This document shows, piece by piece, positions 46,677-52,864 of a stretch of 52,864 nucleotides of DNA (within the stretch, counting starts at the first letter, position 1; each line of letters starts with the position of its first letter). The notes under the pieces were generated by a model. That model searched no databases, had not been told where the DNA came from, and saw nothing but the letters and a program-made list of their open reading frames with translations. The translations under genes were made by a program, and so were the position numbers. This DNA is from an uncultured Microbacterium sp. (lineage in GTDB: Bacteria > Actinomycetota > Actinomycetes > Actinomycetales > Microbacteriaceae), in the NCBI RefSeq assembly GCF_947632095.1, contig NZ_CANROA010000012.1, positions 1-52,864 of the forward strand. The letters run 5' to 3'.

Positions 46677-47807
46677 TCAGCGCTGCAGCAGGTGCCGCAC
46701 GCCCTCGGCCCACAGGCCCCGCCACCAGGCCATGTCGTGCCCGCCGTTGTACTCGATGTAGTGGTGCTCGTGCGCAGAACCCTCCAGCTGCGCGACGAGC
46801 GCACGGTTCTCGCCGACCAGACGGTCCTCGTGGCTGCCCGCCGTGAGGAAGAGCCGCACGGGCGCAGCGCTCGCCGCACGCTCGAGCATGTCGTGCTGCC
46901 ACAGCGACGAGGACTGGGCGATCGCCGAGCCGACAATCCCCGGATGATCGAACGCCGTCTTCAACGCCGTCAGGCCGCCCAGGCTCTCACCCGAGACGAT
47001 CACATCCGCGGGGTCCGTGCTGATCGGCAGAAGATCGCGCACCCACGGCAGAATCCGGGTCACGATCTCCTCGCTCATGCCGCCGTCGATGCTGAGATCC
47101 GTCATGCGGCGGGGCCCCTCGGCATCCACCATCACGAGATAAGGAGCGTGCAGGCCATCGGCCTCGGCGAGCGCATCGACGGCGCTCGCCGCGTCAGCGG
47201 AGTCCTGCCAGACCTCGCCATCGAGGAGGATCACGACCGGTCGTGGCGTGAGCCCATCGTCGCCGGCGGGCCGGTGCACCCAAACGCGGCGCCCGTGGTC
47301 GAGGCGATGCTCGCTCATCGCCCCGCGGACCGTCGCGAGACGATCGGGCCATGGCAGCGGCATCGCGCCCGGCATCTCGGCGACCGAAGCGCGACCGCCA
47401 TGCGTACGGATCGCCACCGGGTTCCGGGGATCGAGCCGCCCCTGCTCGCGCACGATGCGCATCGCCCAGCGGGGCTCGCGCTCGCCGATATCACTCAGAC
47501 CCTGCGCATCCAGAGGCAGCACCGTGTACGAGCCGCGCCAGTCGGCGCCGAGCAGGAAGGAGCGGAACCAGACATCCGTGCCGGGAATGCGCTCCATGCG
47601 CCCCTCATCCAGGCTCTCGGTGATGCGGTTGATCGTGATGACGACGGCCTCGGCCGTGGCATCCCGCCAGAAGAAGGTCGCCCGCATCTCGTCGGTGGAG
47701 CCGTCGACCGGCTCGATCACCGGGGTGCGCAGGCCGCCCCAGAACGCCTCGAGCGCTGCCGCGTCTCCGTCGACGAGCCGTGCTCGCACCTCGTCGATGA
47801 TCGTCAT
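46677..47807 (-). CDS. fes: Enterochelin esterase-like (Fes) hydrolase
   Basis: The 376-residue protein combines the Fes N-terminal domain (ATFFWRDATAEAVVITINRI; MERIPGTDVWFRSFLLGADW) and an esterase domain. The latter has the nucleophile Ser in VIVSGESLGGLTALKTAF and the final His in EYNGGHDMAWWRG. Fes releases iron from catecholate siderophores by cleaving ester bonds in the cytoplasm. It is the distal gene of the iron-uptake operon and overlaps the ATPase gene by 4 nt, which matches its role after uptake. Confidence 0.9.
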   Translation of the reverse strand: MTIIDEVRARLVDGDAAALEAFWGGLRTPVIEPVDGSTDEMRATFFWRDATAEAVVITINRITESLDEGRMERIPGTDVWFRSFLLGADWRGSYTVLPLDAQGLSDIGEREPRWAMRIVREQGRLDPRNPVAIRTHGGRASVAEMPGAMPLPWPDRLATVRGAMSEHRLDHGRRVWVHRPAGDDGLTPRPVVILLDGEVWQDSADAASAVDALAEADGLHAPYLVMVDAEGPRRMTDLSIDGGMSEEIVTRILPWVRDLLPISTDPADVIVSGESLGGLTALKTAFDHPGIVGSAIAQSSSLWQHDMLERAASAAPVRLFLTAGSHEDRLVGENRALVAQLEGSAHEHHYIEYNGGHDMAWWRGLWAEGVRHLLQR

Positions 47808-48601
47808 GCCGAGGTGCTCGCGATCGGGATGACCATCGGGCTGCCGAACACCGGGTCCGGGACGATCCGCGATGTCAGGCCGAACACCCGCTCGATCAGC
47901 TCCTCCGTGAGGATCTCCTCCGGGGCCCCAGCGGCTGCGAGCGTGCCCTGCTTCATCACCACGAGATGATCCGCATAGCGCGCCGCCTGGTTCAGGTCAT
48001 GCAGCACGAGCACCATCGTGCGCCCCTCCTCCCGGTTGAGGCGACGGCACAGCTCGAGGACATCGAGCTGGTGGGCGATGTCGAGATACGTGGTCGGCTC
48101 ATCCAGGAGCATGAGCGGAGCATCCTGCGCCAGCAGCAGGGCGATCCATACCCGCTGGCGCTGACCGCCGGAGAGCTCCTCCACGGCACGATCCGCGAGC
48201 TCCGTGACGCCCGTCGCTGCCATCGCCCGCTGCACGGCCTCCTCGTCCTCCTTCGACCACTGCTGCAGCATCCGCTGATGAGGGAACCGTCCGCGCCCGA
48301 TGAGGTCGGCGACCGTGATCCCGAAGGGCGCCGTCGATGTCTGCGGCAGCAGACCCAGACGCCGCGCCAGATCCTTCGGCCCGATCGCGCGCACATCCTC
48401 TTCGCCGAGAAGAACACGACCGGCGGTCGGGGCGAGCAGGCGCGACAGCGCCCGCAGCAGTGTCGACTTGCCACAGGCGTTCGGGCCGATGATGACCGTC
48501 ACCTTGCCGTGCGGGATCGCGACGTCGAGATTCTCCGCCACGAGACGCGAATCATAAGAGAGCGTGACGTCCTGCGCGTGCAGAGCGGATGCCGTGGTCA
48601 T
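47804..48601 (-). CDS. ABC transporter ATPase, iron-siderophore uptake
   Basis: A 265-residue FecE/FepC-type ATPase: Walker A VIIGPNACGKSTLLRALSRL, Q-loop LGLLPQTSTAPFGITVADLI, signature LSGGQRQRVWIALLLAQDA, Walker B LMLLDEPTTYLDIAHQLDVL, H-loop LVLHDLNQAARYAD. These match siderophore importers. AAAGGA before ATG 48601 supports that start over ATG 48616. It energises the two permeases encoded next to it. Confidence 0.92.
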   Translation of the reverse strand: MTTASALHAQDVTLSYDSRLVAENLDVAIPHGKVTVIIGPNACGKSTLLRALSRLLAPTAGRVLLGEEDVRAIGPKDLARRLGLLPQTSTAPFGITVADLIGRGRFPHQRMLQQWSKEDEEAVQRAMAATGVTELADRAVEELSGGQRQRVWIALLLAQDAPLMLLDEPTTYLDIAHQLDVLELCRRLNREEGRTMVLVLHDLNQAARYADHLVVMKQGTLAAAGAPEEILTEELIERVFGLTSRIVPDPVFGSPMVIPIASTSA

Positions 48602-48617
48602 GTCGTCCTTTCGCATG

Positions 48618-49664
48618 TCACACCTGCTTCGAGCGGGTGAGCAGCCAGATGAGGTAGATGCCGCCGATGATGCCCGTCATCCGGCCGATCGGTATGGATG
48701 CCGTGATCGGGATGACCTGCGTGAGGATATCCGCGAGCACGAGCAGGCACGAGCCCATCGCGGCGGCGCTCAGCACCGGCATCCCGCGCGTCGCCGTCAG
48801 ACGGATCACGAGCTGCGGTGCGGCCAGCGCGATGAACGCGATCGGGCCGGCGGCGCCGGTCGCGAGACCCGCGAGGGCGACTGCGAGGAGCATGAGGAGA
48901 ACACGCGTGCGCTCCACGCGCACGCCCAGCTGCTGGGCCAGATCATCGCCCATCTCCATGAGCGTCGCCCGCCGTGCCAGAGCAGCGACGCAGGGGATGA
49001 GCACGACGGTCCCGATCATGACCGGCAGGGCGTGCGCCCATTTACGGGCATCCAACGACCCCGACAGCCACAGGTTCGCGGCGATCGCGTTGTCGAGATC
49101 TCCGGTGACCAGCAGCAGACCGTTCACCGCGCTGAGGACAGCGCCCACGCCGATGCCGATGAGGATGAGGCGGTAGCCGCCGGTGACCCGGCCCTTGCGG
49201 GAGAGGAGGTAGACGACCACCGCGGTCAGCAGACCGCCGATCACCGCGCCGAGCGCGACCTGCAGGGCGGGTGCCTGGAACAGGACGATTTGCACGATGG
49301 CGCCCGTCGCCGCCCCCGTTGTGAACCCGATCACGTCGGGGGAGCCGAGCGCATTGCGCGAAACCGACTGGAAAACGGCTCCGGAGACACCCAGCGCCGC
49401 TCCGGCGAAGATCGCCGTCACAACGCGGGGAAGGCGGATGTTCTGGATGACCTTGCCGTCCCTCACCGTCTCCGGTGCGCCGAACAGGGCCGAAACGACG
49501 TTCGCGAACGGGATAGGCAGAGTGCCGATCGTCATCGCGACCACGCCGAGCACGGCGGTGAGGGCCAGGAGCACGGCCGTGACGGTGATCAGCCGGTGCG
49601 ACAGCACCAGTGAGAAGGAACCTCGGCGGATGACCCGGACGGGCCGAGCGGTTGCGGGGGTCAT
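48618..49664 (-). CDS. Iron-siderophore ABC permease (FecD/FepG-like)
   Basis: A 348-residue permease with about nine membrane helices. Conserved segments of the FecCD family are LPRVVTAIFAGAALGVSGAV (as IRLPRVVTAIFAGAALGVSG), FQSVSRNALGSPDVIGFTTG, and AGPIAFIALAAPQLVIRLTA. The ATG overlaps the upstream permease stop by 4 nt. Together the two permeases form the heterodimeric channel. Confidence 0.9.
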   Translation of the reverse strand: MTPATARPVRVIRRGSFSLVLSHRLITVTAVLLALTAVLGVVAMTIGTLPIPFANVVSALFGAPETVRDGKVIQNIRLPRVVTAIFAGAALGVSGAVFQSVSRNALGSPDVIGFTTGAATGAIVQIVLFQAPALQVALGAVIGGLLTAVVVYLLSRKGRVTGGYRLILIGIGVGAVLSAVNGLLLVTGDLDNAIAANLWLSGSLDARKWAHALPVMIGTVVLIPCVAALARRATLMEMGDDLAQQLGVRVERTRVLLMLLAVALAGLATGAAGPIAFIALAAPQLVIRLTATRGMPVLSAAAMGSCLLVLADILTQVIPITASIPIGRMTGIIGGIYLIWLLTRSKQV

Positions 49665-50680
49665 AGCTGCACCATCCGGCGGCGGCGAACGAGGACGACG
49701 AAGAACGGGCCACCCAGAAGAGCCACCATGATGCCGACGCTGACCTCGCCGTTCTGCGGAATCACGCGACCGAGCGTGTCGGCGAGAACCATGAGCACCG
49801 CGGCCAGCAGGCCCGAGTAGGGAAGAACCCACCGGTGGTCGACACCCGCGAGGAGGCGGGCGAGATGGGGCGCGGCGAGACCGAGAAAGGCGATGGGGCC
49901 CGCACCGGCGGTAGCGGCGCCCGCGAGAATGATCACCGTGAGGCCGGCCAGCGCCCACACCCGGCCCGGACTGCCGCCCAGCGCCCGGCTGAGATCCTCG
50001 CCCAGCATCGCCGAGTCGAGGGAGCGGGCGAGCGCCATCGCCATAACGAGGCCGATGGCGGCCAGGATGCTGACAGAGCCGAGCACCTCATAACCGCGTC
50101 CGGCCAGGGAGCCGACCATCCAGTGCCGGTAACGGTCGAAGACATCGTCGATGCTGTTGACGAGCACGAGCTGGGTGAGGGCGCCGAGAACCACGCTCAA
50201 CGCGGCGCCGGCGAGCACGAGCCGCACCGGGTTGGTGCCCGTGCGCACACCGCCGAGGCTGTAGACCGCGAACCCGGCGATCGCCGCGCCGATCAGGCCC
50301 AGCCACATATAGCCGGAGGCATCCGTGATGCCGAAGAAGGCGATGCCCACGGCGATCGCGACCGCGGCGCCGGCATTGACGCCGAGAATGCCCGGCTCGG
50401 CGAGCGGGTTGCGCGTCAGAGCCTGCATCACGGCGCCCGCGACGCCCAGGCAGAGCCCGACGACCACGCCGAGAAGCGCACGCGGAATGCGCTGATGCAC
50501 GACCAGCAGATGCGCGGTGTTCTCGGGGTCGAAGGCGAAGAGCGCATTCCACGTCGTCTGCGGCGGGATGCTGAGGGTGCCGATGCACGCGCTGGCGAAG
50601 ACGCCGACGACGAGGATCGCGCAGAGGGCGATGAGGCCGAGGCGGCGCCGGGCGAAACGGAGAGGAGGGGGAGAATCCAT
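49661..50680 (-). CDS. Iron-siderophore ABC permease (FecC/FepD-like)
   Basis: A 339-residue FecCD-family permease: RIPRALLGVVVGLCLGVAGA, VMQALTRNPLAEPGILGVNA, GPIAFLGLAAPHLARLLAGV and a C-terminal LGGPFFVVLVRRRRM that contacts the ATPase. The start ATG at 50680 has no good Shine-Dalgarno; a strong hairpin lies upstream, so translation may depend on the mRNA structure. Partner of the FecD-like permease. Confidence 0.9.
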   Translation of the reverse strand: MDSPPPLRFARRRLGLIALCAILVVGVFASACIGTLSIPPQTTWNALFAFDPENTAHLLVVHQRIPRALLGVVVGLCLGVAGAVMQALTRNPLAEPGILGVNAGAAVAIAVGIAFFGITDASGYMWLGLIGAAIAGFAVYSLGGVRTGTNPVRLVLAGAALSVVLGALTQLVLVNSIDDVFDRYRHWMVGSLAGRGYEVLGSVSILAAIGLVMAMALARSLDSAMLGEDLSRALGGSPGRVWALAGLTVIILAGAATAGAGPIAFLGLAAPHLARLLAGVDHRWVLPYSGLLAAVLMVLADTLGRVIPQNGEVSVGIMVALLGGPFFVVLVRRRRMVQL

Positions 50681-50695
50681 GGGCGGAACTGCGAA

Positions 50696-50725
50696 GGCGG
50701 CGCCGGGAGAGAACCCGGCGCCGCC
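50696..50725 (-). terminator. Hairpin between binding-protein and permease genes
   Basis: GGCGGCGCCGGG (50696-50707) pairs perfectly with 50714-50725 around a 6-nt loop. No T-tract follows in either direction. In binding-protein-dependent operons such a hairpin often keeps the first mRNA segment abundant and lowers the permease level. Confidence 0.75.
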
Positions 50726-50732
50726 GGTGGCA

Positions 50733-51731
50733 TTACTTGCCGAAGTTCGCGACGATGCCGTCGACGATCTCGGTCGCGCTGTACATGTCGATGCGGAACG
50801 AGTTCTTGCCGAGGCCGTAGACCTGACCGGCCTTCACCGAGGGGACGTTCGCGAGAACCGGGTCCTGGGCGAAGGCCTGAGCGCCCTCGTCATCCTGGCT
50901 GAGGATGAAGGTCGTGTCACCCGTGAGCTCGGTCAGACGCTCGAACGGAGCCCAGACGAAGTCCGCACGGGTGTTGTCCTGCGTGTGCCACTCCGTGTTC
51001 GGGTCCTCGATCGTGAAGCCCAGAGCAGTCAGCAGCTGGCCCTGAGCGCCACCGGCGCGGGCGATGGGGTTGTCGTCACCGGCACCGTTGAAGGAGATGA
51101 TGTTCGCCTCGCCGGCGGGAACCGTGATGCTGTCGGCGGCTTCGGCGACATAGGTGTCGAAGTCGGCGACGGCTGCCTCGGCCTCGATCTCCATGCCGGT
51201 GGCCTCGCCGAGCTCGGCGGCGAGCTCCTGCCAGCTCTGTCCGCCGTAGTCGACGACGATCGTCGGGGCGATCTCCTGCAGCTCGGCGACCTGGTCGGCG
51301 ACCGAGTCAGCGCCGGAGGAGGAGACGACGATCAGGTCGGGCTCGTAGGCGTAGACGGCCTCGAGGTCGACCTCGCCAGCTGCCCACAGGTTCTCGACGC
51401 CGCGCTCGTCGGCGACATCGCTCCACTGCGAGAAGAACTGGCCGTTTCCGGCCGAACCGGAAGCCACGACGGGAGCATCGAAGGCGAGAAGGGTTCCGGA
51501 GGTCGAGACCGAGGTGGAGACGATGTTCTTCGGCTGTGCCGGGATCTCCGTGGTCGTGCCGTCGGCGTTCTCGAACGTGCGGGGCCACTCGCCGGCAGCG
51601 CTCTCGTTCTCGGTGGAGGTGTTTTCCTCCGCCTCACCGGATGCCGCGCAGCCGGACAGGGCGAGGGCGCCGACCGAGAGGATGGCGAGTCCGCCGAGGA
51701 GACGGGAACGGGTCGAGATTGCGTGGGACAT
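50733..51731 (-). CDS. Iron-siderophore-binding lipoprotein (FepB-like)
   Basis: The 332-residue lipoprotein has a signal ending in the lipobox LSGC (Cys28) followed by an acidic linker. The periplasmic-binding fold of class III follows: VYAYEPDLIVVSSSGADSVA, QLQEIAPTIVVDY-like, SWQELAAELGEATGMEIEAE. It delivers ferric siderophore to the permeases. ATG 51731 gives the signal peptide; the iron box lies 111 bp upstream. First gene of the operon. Confidence 0.9.
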   Translation of the reverse strand: MSHAISTRSRLLGGLAILSVGALALSGCAASGEAEENTSTENESAAGEWPRTFENADGTTTEIPAQPKNIVSTSVSTSGTLLAFDAPVVASGSAGNGQFFSQWSDVADERGVENLWAAGEVDLEAVYAYEPDLIVVSSSGADSVADQVAELQEIAPTIVVDYGGQSWQELAAELGEATGMEIEAEAAVADFDTYVAEAADSITVPAGEANIISFNGAGDDNPIARAGGAQGQLLTALGFTIEDPNTEWHTQDNTRADFVWAPFERLTELTGDTTFILSQDDEGAQAFAQDPVLANVPSVKAGQVYGLGKNSFRIDMYSATEIVDGIVANFGK

Positions 51732-51841
51732 GACAGGCCTTTCTGGAATGCGGACTCGCATCAGGGCTGTCGTGAGGTGCATGCGTGCGCGGTCGTCCGA
51801 TGACGATCGCGGCGGCGTCATCGAAACCCGCGAGTGGTGCC

Positions 51842-51858
51842 AGGTGAGCCTAACCTAA
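51842..51858 (-). promoter_or_regulatory. DtxR/IdeR/DmdR-type iron box
   Basis: On the minus strand the sequence reads TTAGGTTAGGCTCACCT, very close to the consensus TTAGGTTAGSCTAACCTAA of the iron repressors DtxR, IdeR and DmdR. It sits 111 bp upstream of the siderophore-binding lipoprotein gene. Under iron sufficiency the repressor would shut off the whole uptake operon. Confidence 0.88.
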
Positions 51859-51919
51859 GTGAATACTCCCATGCGAGTTCGTCACGGTGGGCGCGTCGAT
51901 CGCGGATGAAGGCCACCAC

Positions 51920-52864
51920 TCACCGGAAGTCGCGGGAGCGGTGCGCAAAACCGGTGCGCAGGTCCTCGAAGGCGTCCGCCAGGACATTGATGACGCCCTC
52001 GGGGGAGCGCTCGAGGATGCCGCGGACGACGAGCGCGGGGGAATCCCGAGCGACGCGGCTGTAGCGGGCCCAGACGCCCGGAGAGCAGACCACATTGACC
52101 AGGCCGTGCTCGTCCTCGAGGTTCAGGAACGTGATCCCCGCGGCCGTCGACGGGCGCTGGCGGTGCGTCACGAGACCGGCCACCTCGATGCGCCGACCGG
52201 GCTCATGATCACGCAACTGCGCGGCGGTGAGCACACCGCGATCCCGTAGCGCCGGACGGAAATGCGCCAGCGGATGATCATCGGTGGAGACCCCCGTCGT
52301 CGACAGGTCGGCGGCAAGTCGCTCATAGCTGCTCTGATCCGTGAACAGCGGCGGCTGCACGGAGACCGTGGTGCCCGGAAGATACTGGGCACGGTCTTCA
52401 GCCGCGGCCCCGGACAGCCAGATCGCCTCCCGACGGTTCAATCCCAAGAACTCGACGGCGCCCGCTGCGGCGAGCGCCTCGACCTGCGCCGCAGTGACAT
52501 CGGTGCGGCGCACCAGGTCGTTCAGATCGCGGTAGAGCCCGTGCGCCTCCCTCTCATCGACGATGCGCTCGGCCGTGGGGCGGCCGATTCCCCGTATCCC
52601 CTCGAGCCCGAGGCGCACGGCGAAGGCGCCGTCTCGACGGTGGGATGCCGATTCATCCGGATTGCCTGCTCTGAAGGGGAAAGGCACCGGCTGATCCGGC
52701 TCCAGGCAGTCGTCCCTGCCCGTGGGCGCGGCCTGCTCGCCCAGAGGCTCCAGCCCGTTCGCGGCACCGGAGCGATGCAGATCGGGGCGGCGCACCTGCA
52801 CGCCGTGCCGGCGGGCATCGGCGGTGAGGGTCGCCGCGGAGTAGAAGCCCATCGGCTGGGCGTT
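51920..52864 (-). CDS. dnaE2: Error-prone DNA polymerase DnaE2, C-terminal part (5' end outside window)
   Basis: The frame is open to the right edge, so only the C-terminal 314 residues are present. They begin NAQPMGFYSAATLTADARRH, a DnaE signature, continue with a helix-hairpin-helix block (GLEGIRGIGRPTAERIVDER), and end in an OB-fold (RRIEVAGLVTHRQRPSTAAG, ITFLNLEDEHGLVNVVCSPG). The shortness of the tail after the OB-fold matches DnaE2 rather than replicative DnaE1. DnaE2 acts with ImuA and ImuB in damage-induced mutagenesis; these would lie beyond the window. Confidence 0.9.
   Translation of the reverse strand, partial: NAQPMGFYSAATLTADARRHGVQVRRPDLHRSGAANGLEPLGEQAAPTGRDDCLEPDQPVPFPFRAGNPDESASHRRDGAFAVRLGLEGIRGIGRPTAERIVDEREAHGLYRDLNDLVRRTDVTAAQVEALAAAGAVEFLGLNRREAIWLSGAAAEDRAQYLPGTTVSVQPPLFTDQSSYERLAADLSTTGVSTDDHPLAHFRPALRDRGVLTAAQLRDHEPGRRIEVAGLVTHRQRPSTAAGITFLNLEDEHGLVNVVCSPGVWARYSRVARDSPALVVRGILERSPEGVINVLADAFEDLRTGFAHRSRDFR

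Noticed and set aside
48564..49613. 349-residue plus-strand ORF opposite the iron permease
   Set aside because: Arg/Asp/His-rich antisense shadow; the minus-strand permease has clear family motifs and membrane helices.

Overview
The window looks like the chromosome of a high-GC actinobacterium, most likely Microbacterium or a close relative (Microbacteriaceae). The evidence is the strongly G/C-rich codon use, frequent GTG starts, ATGA/GTGA gene overlaps, the gene order tlyA-nadK-recN-pyrG-NUDIX-xerD-parA-scpA-scpB-pseudouridine synthase-tyrA-cmk-der, and a DtxR/IdeR-type iron box. No species assignment can be made from sequence reading alone.

Region 1 (1-23.7 kb) is conserved core. It starts inside a protein with an Arg/Gly/Asp-rich repeat tail. 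Then come a HAD phosphatase, the rRNA methyltransferase/hemolysin TlyA, NAD kinase, RecN, CTP synthase, a NUDIX enzyme and XerD. A convergent gene fuses a helix-turn-helix domain to an ECF-transporter-like membrane domain. A long co-directional block follows: ParA, ScpA, ScpB, an RluB/RsuA-like pseudouridine synthase, prephenate dehydrogenase, CMP kinase and the GTPase Der. After it are an amino-acid dehydrogenase, a CydDC-type ABC exporter, a nucleosidase, a second NUDIX enzyme, an Hsp15-like S4 protein and a YhhN-type membrane protein.

Region 2 (23.8-38.8 kb) is accessory DNA at tRNA-Pro(GGG). A decayed partial copy of the tRNA precedes the intact one. A 35-bp piece of the tRNA 3' end (23998-24032) recurs exactly at 33503-33537, bounding a 9.5-kb island. 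That island carries its own excisionase and integrase, a copper-defence operon (a small His-rich membrane protein, a DUF305 lipoprotein, CueP, and a CopB-like P-type ATPase with a CPH motif), and three poorly understood small genes: an ASCH/PUA-like protein, a double winged-helix protein and a DUF3800 nuclease-like protein. Directly behind it lies a second element with an unrelated integrase, excisionase, DUF4913 protein, SSB and type IV coupling protein. No relaxase, VirB4 or distal att copy is visible, so this looks like a decayed conjugative element.

Region 3 (38.8-44.1 kb) is an arsenic island: ArsR, an ArsO-like flavoprotein, an arsenate reductase, an ArsR-arsenate reductase fusion, an aquaglyceroporin and a CoA-disulfide-reductase-like flavoprotein. 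There is no ArsB/Acr3 pump; the channel probably releases arsenite.

Region 4 (44.4-52.9 kb) returns to core-like genes: an F420/NADP-reductase-like protein, DoxX, DedA, a cupin, and a complete siderophore-iron uptake and release operon (binding lipoprotein, two permeases, ATPase, Fes-type esterase) behind an iron box. The window ends inside the 3' part of dnaE2.
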